DNA of 64,000 bases from an uncultured Rhizobium sp. (GCA_945952045.1 CAMFHE010000005.1:118335-182334); one strand, 5' to 3'. Positions 20,190 to 31,194 are shown, counted from the first letter of the stretch. Made by a program: numbers and translations. The notes: generated by a model from the letters alone, not told the origin.

Positions 20190-20851
20190 TGGCCGTCCGG
20201 CGGATCATGATCGTCGGCAATGGCCCGGTGCCGGAGGGCGCCGCGGGCCTGATCGATGCCGCCGATCTGGTGATCCGTTTCAACGACTGCCGCTCGGTCG
20301 GGGCCGGTGGCCACCGCACGGATATCGTCGCGGTGTGCAATACCGGCCGGCCGGGCAAGGCGATGGCGCAGGCCGGCTGGGCGGAAAGTCCGCCGGTGCG
20401 CGCCGCCGTCGCCATCTGGTGCGTGCGCGACCCGGAAAAATTCGCCGCCATGCGTGAACCGCTGTCGCGCAGCCATCCCGATCTCGACGATTTCTGCGAC
20501 GATTATACCGCCGATTTCGCCGGCATCGCCGCGGCGCGCGGCAAGGCGCATCTGGTGCTCTCCCGCGCCTGCCATGAGGCGCTGGAAGCTGAACTGGCTG
20601 CTCATGCGCCGCCACCCTATGTCGTGCCCTCCAGCGGGCTGATGACGATTGCGCATGTGCTGTCGTCGCCAGATTTTACCCGCGCCACCGTCTGCCTTGC
20701 CGGCTTCGGGCATCAGGGCTGGGAATGGCATCCCTTTGCCGCCGAGCGCGCCTGGGTGGAGGCGCATGTCGCCGCCGGCCGGCTGTCGCGTATCGACAGC
20801 CTGTTCGGCGCTACTCTTTCTTCGAATTCCTCTTCCGAACCCGTGAGGTAA
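20189..20851 (+). CDS. Urease-operon accessory protein with GT29 (sialyltransferase)-like start
   Basis: A 220-residue protein. The N-terminus ([11 protein letters not shown], then DLVIRFNDC) resembles the nucleotide-sugar-binding L-motif of GT29 sialyltransferases; [13 protein letters not shown] and [18 protein letters not shown] near the C-terminus fit the small S/VS motifs of that fold. A similar protein is known from urease operons of rhizobia, with no established role. The start overlaps the LprI-like stop and ureC follows 4 bases after, so it is translationally embedded. The glycosyltransferase activity is inferred from motif resemblance only. Confidence 0.78.
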   Translation: MAVRRIMIVGNGPVPEGAAGLIDAADLVIRFNDCRSVGAGGHRTDIVAVCNTGRPGKAMAQAGWAESPPVRAAVAIWCVRDPEKFAAMREPLSRSHPDLDDFCDDYTADFAGIAAARGKAHLVLSRACHEALEAELAAHAPPPYVVPSSGLMTIAHVLSSPDFTRATVCLAGFGHQGWEWHPFAAERAWVEAHVAAGRLSRIDSLFGATLSSNSSSEPVR

Positions 20852-20855
20852 TCCC

Positions 20856-22568
20856 ATGCCCTACAAGATGTCCCGCGCCGCCTATGCCCATATGTTCGGA
20901 CCGACGGTCGGAGACAAGGTGCGGCTGGCCGATACCGAGCTGTTCATCGAGGTGGAGAGGGATTTCACCGCCTATGGCGACGAGGTGAAATTCGGCGGCG
21001 GCAAGGTCATCCGCGATGGCATGGGCCAGAGCCAGGTGACGCGCGCCGATGGCGCTGTCGATACCGTGATTACCAATGCGCTGATCCTGGATCACTGGGG
21101 AATCGTCAAGGCTGATATCGGACTGAAGGGCGGTCGCATCGCCGCCATCGGCAAGGCCGGCAATCCGGATACGCAGACCGGCGTCACCATCATCGTCGGG
21201 CCGGGCACGGAAGTGATTGCCGGCGAAGGCAAGATCGTGACCGCTGGCGGCATGGACAGCCATATCCATTTCATCTGCCCGCAACAGGTCGAGGAAGCCC
21301 TGGTCAGCGGGCTGACCACCATGCTCGGTGGCGGCACCGGCCCGGCGCATGGCACGCTCGCCACCACCTGCACGCCGGGGCCGTGGCATATCGCGCGCAT
21401 GATCGAGGCGGCGGATGCACTGCCGATGAACCTCGCCTTTGCCGGCAAGGGAAACGCCTCGCTGCCGGCGGCGCTGGAGGAAATGGTGCTGGCCGGCGCC
21501 ACCTCGCTGAAACTGCATGAGGACTGGGGCACGACGCCGGCGGCGATCGATTGCTGTTTGAGCGTTGCCGATCAATACGACGTTCAGGTGATGATCCATA
21601 CCGACACGCTGAATGAAAGCGGTTTCGTGGAGGATTCCATTGCGGCGCTGAAGGGCCGCACCATCCATGCCTTCCACACGGAAGGTGCGGGCGGCGGCCA
21701 TGCGCCGGATATCATCCGCATTTGCGGCCAGCCGAACGTCATTCCCTCCTCGACCAACCCGACCCGGCCTTACACCGTCAATACGCTGGCCGAGCATCTG
21801 GACATGCTGATGGTCTGCCATCACCTGTCGCCGTCGATCCCCGAGGACATCGCCTTTGCCGAAAGCCGAATCCGCAAGGAGACCATCGCGGCCGAGGACA
21901 TCCTCCACGATATCGGCGCCTTCTCGATCATCTCTTCCGATAGCCAGGCCATGGGCCGTGTCGGGGAAGTGGCGATCCGCACCTGGCAGACGGCCGACAA
22001 GATGAAGCGCCAGCGCGGCCGGCTGAAGGAAGAGACCGGCGACAACGACAATGCCCGCGCCAAGCGCTACATCGCCAAATATACGATCAACCCTGCCATC
22101 GCCCATGGCCTCAGCCGCGAGATCGGCTCGGTCGAAGTCGGCAAGCGCGCCGATCTGGTGGTCTGGAATCCGGCCTTCTTCGGCGTCAAGCCGGATCTGG
22201 TTCTGCTGGGCGGTTCGATTGCTGCGGCCCCGATGGGCGATCCGAACGCCTCGATCCCGACGCCGCAGCCGGTGCATTACCGGCCGATGTTTGCGACGCT
22301 CGGCAAGAGCCTCACCAATTCCTCCGTCACCTTCGTGTCGCAGGCGGCGCTTGACAATGGCCTGCAGAACCAGCTTGGCGTCGCCAAGCAATTGCTGCCG
22401 GTGCAGAACGTGCGTGGCGGCATCGGCAAGGCGTCGATGATCCACAACAGCCTGACGCCGCATATCGAGGTCGATCCGGAGACCTATGAGGTTCGCGCCG
22501 ACGGCGAATTGCTGACCTGCGAGCCGGCCACCGTGCTTCCGATGGCACAGCGGTATTTCCTGTTTTGA
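20856..22568 (+). CDS. ureC: Urease subunit alpha (catalytic)
   Basis: A 570-residue nickel-dependent catalytic subunit of urease. Active-site features are intact: HIHFICPQQ (nickel ligands, about 134-136), SLKLHEDWG with the lysine that is carbamylated (about 217), [13 protein letters not shown] (flap Cys/His, about 319-320) and [12 protein letters not shown] with the ligand Asp (about 360). The start [20 protein letters not shown] and the length are standard. Confidence 0.97.
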   Translation: MPYKMSRAAYAHMFGPTVGDKVRLADTELFIEVERDFTAYGDEVKFGGGKVIRDGMGQSQVTRADGAVDTVITNALILDHWGIVKADIGLKGGRIAAIGKAGNPDTQTGVTIIVGPGTEVIAGEGKIVTAGGMDSHIHFICPQQVEEALVSGLTTMLGGGTGPAHGTLATTCTPGPWHIARMIEAADALPMNLAFAGKGNASLPAALEEMVLAGATSLKLHEDWGTTPAAIDCCLSVADQYDVQVMIHTDTLNESGFVEDSIAALKGRTIHAFHTEGAGGGHAPDIIRICGQPNVIPSSTNPTRPYTVNTLAEHLDMLMVCHHLSPSIPEDIAFAESRIRKETIAAEDILHDIGAFSIISSDSQAMGRVGEVAIRTWQTADKMKRQRGRLKEETGDNDNARAKRYIAKYTINPAIAHGLSREIGSVEVGKRADLVVWNPAFFGVKPDLVLLGGSIAAAPMGDPNASIPTPQPVHYRPMFATLGKSLTNSSVTFVSQAALDNGLQNQLGVAKQLLPVQNVRGGIGKASMIHNSLTPHIEVDPETYEVRADGELLTCEPATVLPMAQRYFLF

Positions 22569-22750
22569 GGGCATCGTCTGCCGTATTTTTAAGCGATGGT
22601 TGTGTATAGACATGCGTGGAATGCATGGCTGCCATGTGCGGCGTTTTTGATGCTGCACCGCAGCGGAATCTTCGTTACGGACGGGGCAACGCCATCTGGC
22701 GCCGGCTTTATTCTCAAAATTGCCGTCGCGCGTCACTCAAGGAGATCATC

Positions 22751-23290
22751 ATGCTGGGCAGAAAAGTTCCCGCCGTTACCTTCCGCACCCGCGTTCGTGA
22801 CGAGGCCGTCGGTGGCCCCAATCCCTTCCGCTGGGAAGACAAGTCCAGCGACGATTACTTCGCCGGCAAGCGCGTCGTGCTGTTCTCGCTGCCGGGCGCA
22901 TTCACGCCGACCTGCTCGACCTACCAGCTCCCTGATTTCGAAAAGCTGACGGCGGATTTCCGCGCCGAAGGCGTCGATGAAATCTACTGCATCTCGGTCA
23001 ACGACGCCTTCGTGATGAATGCCTGGGGCAAGTCGCAGAACCTTGAGAACGTCAAGCTGATCCCGGACGGTTCGGGCGAATTCACGCGCAAGATGGGCAT
23101 GCTGGTCGCCAAGGACAATCTCGGCTTCGGCATGCGCTCCTGGCGTTATGCCGCCGTCATCAATGACGGCACCGTCGAGCAGTGGTTCGAGGAAGAGGGT
23201 TACGCCGACAATTGCGAGTCGGATCCCTACGGCGTTTCCGCGCCGCAGAACATTCTTGCCGCGCTGCAAGGCGCCCGCAAGGCAGCCTGA
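22751..23290 (+). CDS. Peroxiredoxin, Prx5/AhpC-TSA type
   Basis: A 179-residue thiol peroxidase of the 1-Cys/atypical 2-Cys Prx5 group. The catalytic motif PGAFTPTCSTYQLPDFE holds the peroxidatic Cys (about residue 56); a second Cys (ADNCESDPYGVS, near 155) is also present. The start MLGRKVPAVTFRTRV follows AAGGAGATC. It lies within the urease operon between ureC and ureE, is separated from ureC by 182 bases and followed by a strong terminator, so it is probably its own transcription unit. Confidence 0.88.
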   Translation: MLGRKVPAVTFRTRVRDEAVGGPNPFRWEDKSSDDYFAGKRVVLFSLPGAFTPTCSTYQLPDFEKLTADFRAEGVDEIYCISVNDAFVMNAWGKSQNLENVKLIPDGSGEFTRKMGMLVAKDNLGFGMRSWRYAAVINDGTVEQWFEEEGYADNCESDPYGVSAPQNILAALQGARKAA

Positions 23291-23302
23291 TTGAGAACGA
23301 CA

Positions 23303-23328
23303 AACCCCGGTTTTCACCGGGGTTTTTT
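23303..23328 (+). terminator. Intrinsic terminator after the peroxiredoxin gene
   Basis: AACCCCGG (23303-23310) pairs with CCGGGGTT (23317-23324) and is followed by TTTT. It splits ureEFG from ureDABC, unless read through. Confidence 0.88.
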
Positions 23329-23384
23329 ATTGCAGTGCGGCGGTGCATCCGGCATCCTGCGGACAATTGATTACGGGATTCCTC

Positions 23385-23843
23385 ATGCAACGCGTCACCT
23401 CCTATCTCCCCGCCGGCACGCCTTCCGATCCGCCTGTCGGCATCGTTATCCTGCCGCATGACCTGCGCCATCTGCGCCGCAAGGTGCTGCATCTCGAAAC
23501 CGGCGACATGGTCATGCTCGACCTCAAGGAGCCGGTGCTGTTTGCCCATGGCGACCGGCTGCAACTGGAAAACGGCGATTACATCGAGATCCATGCTGCC
23601 CCGGAAAAGCTGTTCGAGATCCGCGCCCGCGACCGGCTGCATCTGATCGAGCTTGCCTGGCATCTCGGCAACCGCCATCTCGGCGCGCAGATCGAGGAGG
23701 AGCGCATTCTCATCCTGCGCGATCACGTCATCCGCGCCATGCTCGAAGGGCTGGGCGCGACGGTGAAGGATGTGGAAGAACCCTTCCAGCCGGCACGCGG
23801 CGCCTATCACGGGCATGGTCACAGCCACCATCACCATGATTGA
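23385..23843 (+). CDS. ureE: Urease accessory protein UreE
   Basis: A 152-residue nickel metallochaperone. The N-terminal UreE domain is followed by the Ni-site region [15 protein letters not shown] and [17 protein letters not shown]. The C-terminus is histidine-rich ([12 protein letters not shown]), which adds nickel-binding capacity. The ATG at 23385 is chosen on family length. Its stop overlaps the ureF start by 8 bases. Confidence 0.93.
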   Translation: MQRVTSYLPAGTPSDPPVGIVILPHDLRHLRRKVLHLETGDMVMLDLKEPVLFAHGDRLQLENGDYIEIHAAPEKLFEIRARDRLHLIELAWHLGNRHLGAQIEEERILILRDHVIRAMLEGLGATVKDVEEPFQPARGAYHGHGHSHHHHD

Positions 23844-24516
23844 GGCCGGCAGCGCCAGCGAAACGCAAAGCCTGCTGCGGCTGATGACCTGGCTGTCGCC
23901 GGCCTTCCCGGTCGGCGGCTTCGCCTATTCCGGCGGGCTGGAGCGGGCGGTCGCGGATGGGCTGGTTAGCGATGCAGAGACGCTGCGTTCCTGGATTGCC
24001 CTGCTGCTGGAACGCGGCAGCGGCTGGAACGATGCGGTGCTGCTGACTGAAGCGTTTCACGCCGTCGCGGATGCCGAAAGGCTGGCGGCAGTGCGGGAAC
24101 TGGCGGCGGCACTGGCTGGCTCGCGCGAACGCCATGCGGAAACCACGCTGCTCGGCGATGCCTTCGTCACCGCCGCGCGTGCTTGGCCGCATCCGGTGCT
24201 CGACGGGCTTGCTTCGGGCACGGCCTATCCGGTGGCGGTCGGCGCGGTCGCGGCGGCGCATGGAGTGTCGCTGCCGCAGGCGCTGGCGGCGTTCCTGCAC
24301 AGCGTCGCCTCGCAACTGGTCTCAGCCGGTATCCGCCTCGGTGCGGTCGGCCAGCGCGATGGCGTCGCCATTCTTGCTGGGCTGGAAGAGGTGATCGGGG
24401 CGATTGCGGCGCGGGCGGCGGCCTCGTCGCTCGACGATCTCGGCAGCGCCATGATCCATGCCGAAATCGTGTCGCTGCGCCATGAGACGCAGGGGACGCG
24501 GCTGTTCCGCTCGTGA
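23836..24516 (+). CDS. ureF: Urease accessory protein UreF
   Basis: A 226-residue all-helical chaperone that acts with UreD and UreG as a GTPase regulator during nickel insertion. Diagnostic segment [20 protein letters not shown] near residues 17-36. The start at 23836 lies within the histidine-coding end of ureE (8-base overlap). ureG follows 34 bases downstream. Confidence 0.92.
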   Translation: MIEAGSASETQSLLRLMTWLSPAFPVGGFAYSGGLERAVADGLVSDAETLRSWIALLLERGSGWNDAVLLTEAFHAVADAERLAAVRELAAALAGSRERHAETTLLGDAFVTAARAWPHPVLDGLASGTAYPVAVGAVAAAHGVSLPQALAAFLHSVASQLVSAGIRLGAVGQRDGVAILAGLEEVIGAIAARAAASSLDDLGSAMIHAEIVSLRHETQGTRLFRS

Positions 24517-24550
24517 AACGCTCTATGTTTGAAAGATCGAGGACATCAAG

Positions 24551-25139
<589 letters not shown>

Positions 25140-25162
<23 letters not shown>

Positions 25163-26108
25163 CCGATCCGGGTCTCGGCCGGACGAAACGTTGTTCCAGC
25201 ACCTCGGCGCCCCATTGGCTGCCCGGCCGCTCCTCGATGCAGACGAAGTCATGGGTTTCGTAAAGATGGCGCGCGGCCTTAAGGCCGCTGAACGTCCACA
25301 AATCCGTCTGCGCAAAGCCCTGCGCATCGGCAAAGGCCAATGCCGCCGACAGTAGCTGTCGGCCGGCGCCGGCGCCGCGCAAGCCGTCATCGACGATGAA
25401 CCAGCGCAAATGCGCGCGACCCGGCCCGAGATCCTCACCATCGATGGCAATCGAGCCAAGGACTGCGCCATCGCGCGATGCCGTCCAGATGCGGTTCTGC
25501 GGTCGGTCCAGCCGTTTGCAGAAATCCGCCAGCCCCTCGGCGACGACTGTCTCGAAGGCGCGGCCGAAACCGGCAGTCCGGGCATAATAGAGCGCATGCA
25601 TCTGCGTGACGCGCGCGATCAGCCCCGGCCGATAACCTTCGACGATCTCGATGCGTCCGGGCGGTTCGCCGCCCGCCCGCCCGCTCAGCGCTCCGGCATA
25701 GAGGCGAAGGCCGTCGAGGACAGTGGTCTGTCCCTCCGGCGGCAGGCATTGCAACGCGGATGCGACCTGCGCCCGCGCGAAGGCATGAATCGCAGCGGCG
25801 CGGCGCGCGCCGGCCGGGCTCAGGCTCAGCGTCTTGATCCTCCCGTCATGCCGGGCCGTCTCCTCCAGAACATCTCCGGCGAGGACGAGCTTGCGCAGCA
25901 TGCGGCTGACGCTGGATTTCTCCAGATTGAGCCGCTCGCCAAGGGCGCTGGCCGTCATTTTCGGATGGGCGCCGATCTCGATGAGCGCGTGAACGGCGGA
26001 GGGCGGCAGCGTCTGTCCCGCAAAGTCCCCGCCCATGAAACCCAGCGAGCGAACGAGCTGGCGAGAGGCCTTGCGGATATCATCGATCAATGTGGATGTG
26101 TCTGACAT
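25140..26108 (-). CDS. MarR-family regulator fused to a GNAT acetyltransferase
   Basis: A 322-residue two-domain protein. Residues about 1-140 are a winged-helix MarR domain ([20 protein letters not shown] recognition region) and about 160-310 a GNAT N-acetyltransferase domain ([20 protein letters not shown], the acetyl-CoA loop). This fusion is common in rhizobia, with unknown substrate. The ATG at 26108 ([10 protein letters not shown]) is preferred; an upstream ATG at 26135 would place the start inside the large inverted repeat at 26113-26155. The repeat suggests self-regulation. Confidence 0.85.
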
Positions 26109-26112
26109 AGAA

Positions 26113-26155
26113 TCGAACCATGATAGTTGTATCATTCAACTATCATGGTTCGAAG
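26113..26155. promoter_or_regulatory. Perfect 17-bp inverted repeat at the start of the MarR/GNAT gene
   Basis: TCGAACCATGATAGTTG (26113-26129) and CAACTATCATGGTTCGA (26139-26155) are exact inverted copies around a 9-base spacer. A smaller palindrome, ATGATA-GTTG-TATCAT, is nested at 26120-26135. It ends 4 bases before the start codon at 26108, which fits a MarR dimer operator. There is no T run, so a terminator is less likely. Confidence 0.7.
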
Positions 26156-26214
26156 CGCCACGCCACTATCCGATGCTGGGCAAAGCCTGCTTCCATGCTC
26201 GAAGGCATGGGCCA

Positions 26215-26251
26215 CAAAAAATCCCGCAACGGCGGCCGGCCGTTGCGGGAT
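26215..26251 (-). terminator. Intrinsic terminator of the RND efflux operon
   Basis: ATCCCGCAACGGC (26221-26233) and GCCGTTGCGGGAT (26239-26251) form a 13-bp stem. On the minus strand it is followed by T-rich sequence and lies 34 bases after the efflux pump stop. Confidence 0.85.
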
Positions 26252-26285
26252 CGTTTCGACAGGGACGAGAGATGTCTCCCGCCCG

Positions 26286-29200
26286 TTATTCCGCCGCAAG
26301 CGGCGGCAGCCGCACGACATTGCTGGTCGGATGATCCTGACCGTCCTTGGCTTGCGTCTTGGACTGCTTTTCCAGATAGGCGAGGCGTTCCTCGACGGTC
26401 GCCAGCGTCTCGCGGTTTTCGCCGACGGCGGTCGATAGTTCCTCGCGCGACAGCGGCAGTTGCTCGTCATCCTTCTTGCCGACGAGGCGGCCGAAGACCC
26501 AGCCGAGCAGGCGCGACAGATCGTCCATGATCAGGAAGAAGGACGGCACGACCACCAGCGACAGAACCGTCGAGACGATAATGCCGCCGATCACCGCGAT
26601 GGCCATCGGCGCGCGGAAGGAGCCGCCTTCGCCGACGCCGAGCGCCGAGGGCAGCATGCCCGCCGACATGGCGATCGAGGTCATGATGATCGGGCGGGCG
26701 CGCTTGCGGCCGGCTTCGACCATCGCCTCGACACGCTCCATGCCGTGGCGACGCATCTCGATGGCGAAGTCCACGAGCAGGATGGCGTTCTTGGTGACGA
26801 TACCCATCAGCATCAGGATACCGATCAGAACCGGCATCGAGAGCGGATTGCTGGTGACGATCAGGCCCAGCGCCACGCCGCCAATGGCGAGCGGCAGCGA
26901 GAACAGGATGGTGAACGGCTGAATGACATCCTTGAACAGGAGGATCAGCACGGTCAGCACCAGCATCAGGCCCATCAACATGGCGTTGACGAAGCTCTGC
27001 TGCATTTCCTGCTGCACCTTGGTGTCGCCGCTTTCGGCTAGCTGCACGGTCGGCGGCAGATTGGCTTCCTTGACGATCTCGCGGAAGCGGGCCGATGCGG
27101 AATCCAGCGCCACGCCCGCCGGCAAGTCGGAGCCGATGGCGACGACGCGGTTGCGGTTGTTGCGCTTGATCGAGCTTGCGCCCTCCGAATAGTCGATATC
27201 GGCGACGCTGGACAGCGGCACCATCATGCCGTTGGCGGCCTGAATCTTCAGCGCCCGGATGGCGGCGAGATCGCGACGGAAGTCGAGCGCGGTCTGCACG
27301 CGGATCGGGATCTGGCGATCGTCGAGCGAGATCTTGGCAAGGGCCGCATCGACATCGCCGATGGTGGCGACACGAACGGTTTCCGAGATCTGCTGCGGCG
27401 TGATGCCGAGGCGGGCAGCCTGGTCGAGGCGCGGGCGAACCTGCAGCTCCGGCCGGGGCAGGGCGCCTTCGGCGCTGACATTGGCCAGCAGCGGATCGGC
27501 GCGCAGCTTGGCTTCCAGCACGCCGACGGCCTCGTTCAGATCCTTCTCGTTCTTGGAGAGGAAGTTGAACGACAGGTCGCGTTCGCCGCGGTCGTTGAGT
27601 TTCAGAATACGAACGTCGGGAATGTCGCGCAGCTTGGCGAAGACTTCCTTTTCGATATCCCATTGCGGACGCACGCGGCCATGAACCTCGACCTTGGGCA
27701 GCATCGGGCCGACGACCGGCAGCTTGCCGAGCACGTCGTTGACCAGCTTCTTGACCAGAGAATGGTCGAGCTTCTCGAGCGACAGCGTTACGGTCGCGCG
27801 GCGCAGCTCCAGATCGCCCTTGGGCGAAGCGCCGCCGAGCACGAAGACGCTTTCGACGCCGTTGATGTCACGCACGTGGTCGTAGATCGCCTGCGTCGTC
27901 TTGCCGGTCTCGTCCAGCGTCGCATTCGGCGGCAGCTCGACCGAGAGCACGATGCGCGAGGCATCTTCCGGCGGCAGGAAGCTGCCCGGAACCTGGGCGA
28001 GCAGCATGACCGAGCCGATCAGGAAGCCGATGGCGGCAAGCAACGTCGCATAGCGCGTATACCAGCGACCCGTCGTGCCACGCACCAGCTTGGTGTAGCC
28101 CTTCATGACAAGACCGTCATTGTCGTGATGGTCTTCCATCCCGTCTTCGGCACGCATCAGATAGGCGGCCATCATTGGGGTAATGAGGCGCGCCACCATC
28201 AGCGAGAAGAACACCGAGAAGGCGACTGTCAGACCGAACTGGATGAAGTACTGGCCGGGAATGCCCGGCATGAACGACACCGGCACGAAGACGGCGATGA
28301 TGGTGAAGGTGGTGGCGATCACCGCCAGGCCGATTTCATCGGCCGCCTCGATCGCCGCGCGATAGGGCGTCTTGCCCATCTTGATGTGGCGGGCGATATT
28401 TTCGATCTCGACGATGGCGTCGTCGACGAGGATACCGGTCGCGAGCGTCAAGGCGAGGAAGCTGACGAGGTTCAACGAGAAACCCATCAGATCCATGATG
28501 TAGAAGGTCGGGATTGCCGACAGCGGCAGGGCGACCGCCGAAATCAGCGTCGCGCGCCAGTTGCGCAGGAACAGGAAGACGACGGCGATGGCCAGCAGCG
28601 CGCCTTCCACCAGCGTGTGCATGGCGGCTTCGTAATTGCCATAGGTGAAGTAGACCGAGTCGTTGATCAGCTCGATCTGCACGTTCGGGCTTTCGGCCCG
28701 CACCTTGTCGAGGCTCTTGGCCACGGTTTCGGCGACCGAGACCTCGCTGGCGCCCTTGGCGCGGAACACGCCGAAGGTGACGACGGGCGTGTCGTCGAAG
28801 CGCGAGAAGGACTTCGGCTCGGCATAGGTATCCTTGATGGCGCCGAGATCGGAAATCTTGACGAAGCGGCCATTGGGAAGCGCGATGGTGGTGTCGGCAA
28901 GCGCCGCAACGTCGCGCTTGTCGCCGAGGACGCGGATCGCCTGTTCGGCGCCCGCCACTTGGCCGCGGCCGGAACCGAGATCGACGTTGGTGCCGCGCAA
29001 TTGCTGGTTTACGGAGGCGGCCGTGATGCCATAGGCATTCAGCTTGTCCGGATTCAGTTCGATGCGCACTTCACGCTCGGCGCCGCCGTAACGGTCGACG
29101 CGGCCGATGCCGGGCTGGCCCTGCAGGGCGCGCTTGACCGTGTCGTCGACGAACCAGGAGAGTTCTTCGAGCGACATGTCCGGGGCGGAGACGGCAAAGG

Positions 29201-29618
29201 TCTGGATCGCCTGGCCTTCGACGTCGATCTTGGTGACGATCGGCGCTTCGGCATTGGCGGGCAGGTCGCTGCGGATGCGGTCGATGGCGTCCTTGGTGTC
29301 CTGCACGGCCTGTTCGGTCGGCACTTCCATGCGGAACATGACGACCGTCTGCGACTGACCGTCGGTGACGGTGGACTGGATTTCATCGATACCGGTGATC
29401 GAGGCGACGGCGTCCTCGACCTCCTTGGTCACCTGCATTTCCAGTTCGGCAGGCGAAGCGCCGCTCTGGGTGACGGTGATCGCAACCAGCGGCACGTCGA
29501 TGTTCGGGAAACGGGTGATCGGCAGCTTGTAGAAGGACTGGATGCCGACGAACAGCAACAGACCGAAGACAAGCAGCGGGGCAATCGGATTTCGGATAGA
29601 CCAGGCGGAGAAATTCAT
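26286..29618 (-). CDS. RND-family multidrug efflux transporter permease
   Basis: A 1110-residue inner-membrane proton/drug antiporter of the AcrB/HAE1 type, with twelve helices and two large periplasmic loops. The N-terminus reads MNFSAWSIRNPIAPLLVFG; TM4 has GILVDDAIVEIENI and TM10 has KNAILLVDFAIEMR, holding the proton-relay residues. Length is at the upper end of the family with a charged cytoplasmic tail of about 75 residues. The adaptor gene lies 15 bases upstream. No outer-membrane factor gene is adjacent, so a separately encoded partner is needed. Drug range unknown. Confidence 0.92.
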   Translation of the reverse strand: MNFSAWSIRNPIAPLLVFGLLLFVGIQSFYKLPITRFPNIDVPLVAITVTQSGASPAELEMQVTKEVEDAVASITGIDEIQSTVTDGQSQTVVMFRMEVPTEQAVQDTKDAIDRIRSDLPANAEAPIVTKIDVEGQAIQTFAVSAPDMSLEELSWFVDDTVKRALQGQPGIGRVDRYGGAEREVRIELNPDKLNAYGITAASVNQQLRGTNVDLGSGRGQVAGAEQAIRVLGDKRDVAALADTTIALPNGRFVKISDLGAIKDTYAEPKSFSRFDDTPVVTFGVFRAKGASEVSVAETVAKSLDKVRAESPNVQIELINDSVYFTYGNYEAAMHTLVEGALLAIAVVFLFLRNWRATLISAVALPLSAIPTFYIMDLMGFSLNLVSFLALTLATGILVDDAIVEIENIARHIKMGKTPYRAAIEAADEIGLAVIATTFTIIAVFVPVSFMPGIPGQYFIQFGLTVAFSVFFSLMVARLITPMMAAYLMRAEDGMEDHHDNDGLVMKGYTKLVRGTTGRWYTRYATLLAAIGFLIGSVMLLAQVPGSFLPPEDASRIVLSVELPPNATLDETGKTTQAIYDHVRDINGVESVFVLGGASPKGDLELRRATVTLSLEKLDHSLVKKLVNDVLGKLPVVGPMLPKVEVHGRVRPQWDIEKEVFAKLRDIPDVRILKLNDRGERDLSFNFLSKNEKDLNEAVGVLEAKLRADPLLANVSAEGALPRPELQVRPRLDQAARLGITPQQISETVRVATIGDVDAALAKISLDDRQIPIRVQTALDFRRDLAAIRALKIQAANGMMVPLSSVADIDYSEGASSIKRNNRNRVVAIGSDLPAGVALDSASARFREIVKEANLPPTVQLAESGDTKVQQEMQQSFVNAMLMGLMLVLTVLILLFKDVIQPFTILFSLPLAIGGVALGLIVTSNPLSMPVLIGILMLMGIVTKNAILLVDFAIEMRRHGMERVEAMVEAGRKRARPIIMTSIAMSAGMLPSALGVGEGGSFRAPMAIAVIGGIIVSTVLSLVVVPSFFLIMDDLSRLLGWVFGRLVGKKDDEQLPLSREELSTAVGENRETLATVEERLAYLEKQSKTQAKDGQDHPTSNVVRLPPLAAE

Positions 29619-29633
29619 CGGGTCACGTCCTCA

Positions 29634-30818
29634 TCAATTGGTTTGCGCCGCGTCGCGGACCGGCTTGATCTTGTCGCCGTCGCGGACATAGGCTCCGGCC
29701 TTGGCAACGACTTCGTCGCCACTCTTCAGGCCGTTGACGATCTGGATATAGGCGCCGTCCTGGATACCGGTCTCGACCTTCACCTGCTGCACCGTATCGT
29801 TCTCCACCTTGCGAGCGGTGGTTCCGCCATCGCTGCCGGTCAGGATCGCGGTCAGCGGCAGGGCGATGCCTTCGGTGGTGTCGATGACGATGGTGGCGCT
29901 GCCATACATGCCGGCGCGCGCCTTGCCGCTATCGTCGAGCGCAATGTGGACGGTGCCGAGACGGGTGACCGCATCGATGGACGGCGAGATCAGCCGGACG
30001 CTGCCGGTCAGCGTATCGCGGCTGCCGGCAAGCGCGATCGTCGCTTTCTGGCCGTTCTTGATCTTGAGGATATCGCTTTCGGCGACATCGGCGATCAGTT
30101 CCAGCGCACCGTCCTTGATGACGGTGAACAGCGGTTCGCCGGCGCCGCTGGCGATGGCGCCGACCTTGGCGTTCTTGGCGGCGACCATGCCGGAGACCGG
30201 CGTCTTGACGGCGGTGCGGGCAAGCTTCAATTCGGTATCGGCGATCTGGCTGTCGACCACCTTGATATCGGCCTCGCCGACGGTGATGGCCTGGCGGGCG
30301 GCCTGCAACCGCGCCTCGGCGACGTCGGCGGCGGCGACCGCCTGCTCGACTTGCGACGTGCTGGCGGTGCCGCCCTTGCCGAGCTTGACCAGACGGTCGC
30401 GCTGGCTGGTCGCATCCTTGAGATTGGCCTCGGCCTCGATCACCTGGGCGCGATACTGCGCGACGCCGGCTTCGGCCTTGGCCTTGTTGGCCTCGAACTG
30501 GCTTTTCTGAAGCAGCAGCGCATCGTCGTTCAGCACTGCGACGGTGCTGTCAGCCGTCACGGTATCGCCGACATCGACGTTCAACGCGCGGATCGACAGG
30601 CCATCGACCATCGGCTGGATATAGACCTCGTCGACGGCGCGAATGGTGCCTGTCGTAACCACCTTGTCGGTGAGGGTGCGCGCGGTTGCCGGCGTCACCA
30701 CGATGGCGGGATGCGTCTGTACGGCCGGCTTGGCCGGCGCGTCCTCGGCCAGAACCGGCTGGCTTGCCGCCGCCATCACCACGATGGCAGCCATTGTCAA
30801 CGAACCGAAGCGGATCAT
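29634..30818 (-). CDS. RND efflux periplasmic adaptor (membrane fusion protein)
   Basis: A 394-residue HlyD/AcrA-type adaptor with a signal peptide (ending near ASQPVLAE, residue 25) but no lipobox cysteine. It has a barrel-sandwich/lipoyl motif (VDGLSIRALNVDVGDTV, about 70-86), a long alpha-helical hairpin (about 100-180), and beta-barrel domains. It bridges the RND pump and an outer-membrane channel. First gene of a two-gene operon on the minus strand. Confidence 0.9.
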   Translation of the reverse strand: MIRFGSLTMAAIVVMAAASQPVLAEDAPAKPAVQTHPAIVVTPATARTLTDKVVTTGTIRAVDEVYIQPMVDGLSIRALNVDVGDTVTADSTVAVLNDDALLLQKSQFEANKAKAEAGVAQYRAQVIEAEANLKDATSQRDRLVKLGKGGTASTSQVEQAVAAADVAEARLQAARQAITVGEADIKVVDSQIADTELKLARTAVKTPVSGMVAAKNAKVGAIASGAGEPLFTVIKDGALELIADVAESDILKIKNGQKATIALAGSRDTLTGSVRLISPSIDAVTRLGTVHIALDDSGKARAGMYGSATIVIDTTEGIALPLTAILTGSDGGTTARKVENDTVQQVKVETGIQDGAYIQIVNGLKSGDEVVAKAGAYVRDGDKIKPVRDAAQTN

Positions 30819-31133
30819 CGTCTCGAAACCCCTGCAAAAAGATACGCGGCACTCGACTGCGCGTGAGCGTCGCGCGGGTCTCGTGCTTCCATGAATCGGG
30901 CAGCGATTTTCTTAATCGGCGGGTCCGCTTCTGACCGGTTCCCGCTTTCTTGCGTTCTTCAACGCTCCCACTCGGCGAGTACATGGGGACCGTGTGGACC
31001 GCCCGCAAGCGCAGAGTTGTAAATACTGCCGTTCGGCAAGTGTTCTACGTGTTGGCGCTGCACAAATCAACGGGTTTCGCGTGATCTGGCCATCACCCGA
31101 ATCGATGAATTTTTGCTAAGTTATTGAAAAGTA
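30819..31133. other. Promoter region upstream of the RND operon
   Basis: No gene is seen in about 315 bases. A small palindrome TGCCG-TT-CGGCA (31027-31038) within CTTGCCGAACGGCAG (minus strand) lies in A/T-rich surroundings and could be an operator of a repressor encoded elsewhere. The minus-strand promoter must lie here. Confidence 0.45.
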
Positions 31134-31164
31134 AAAACGCGCGATGGGAGCCATCGCGCGTTTT
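31134..31164 (-). terminator. Intrinsic terminator after the NMT1-type binding protein gene
   Basis: AAAACGCGCGATGG (31134-31147) and CCATCGCGCGTTTT (31151-31164) are a perfect 14-bp inverted repeat with a 3-base loop. It lies 30 bases beyond the stop of the minus-strand transporter operon and ends in T on that strand (it is U-rich on both). Confidence 0.88.
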
Positions 31165-31194
31165 CATTACATATGTGACGAAATTGCCATATCG

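Noticed and set aside
27663..30866. A very long open frame (over 1000 codons) on the plus strand, antisense to the RND efflux genes
   Set aside because: It mirrors the codon structure of the real minus-strand genes in GC-rich DNA. The translation is rich in Asp/Arg/His with no recognisable domain, and it ignores the promoter and adaptor layout.
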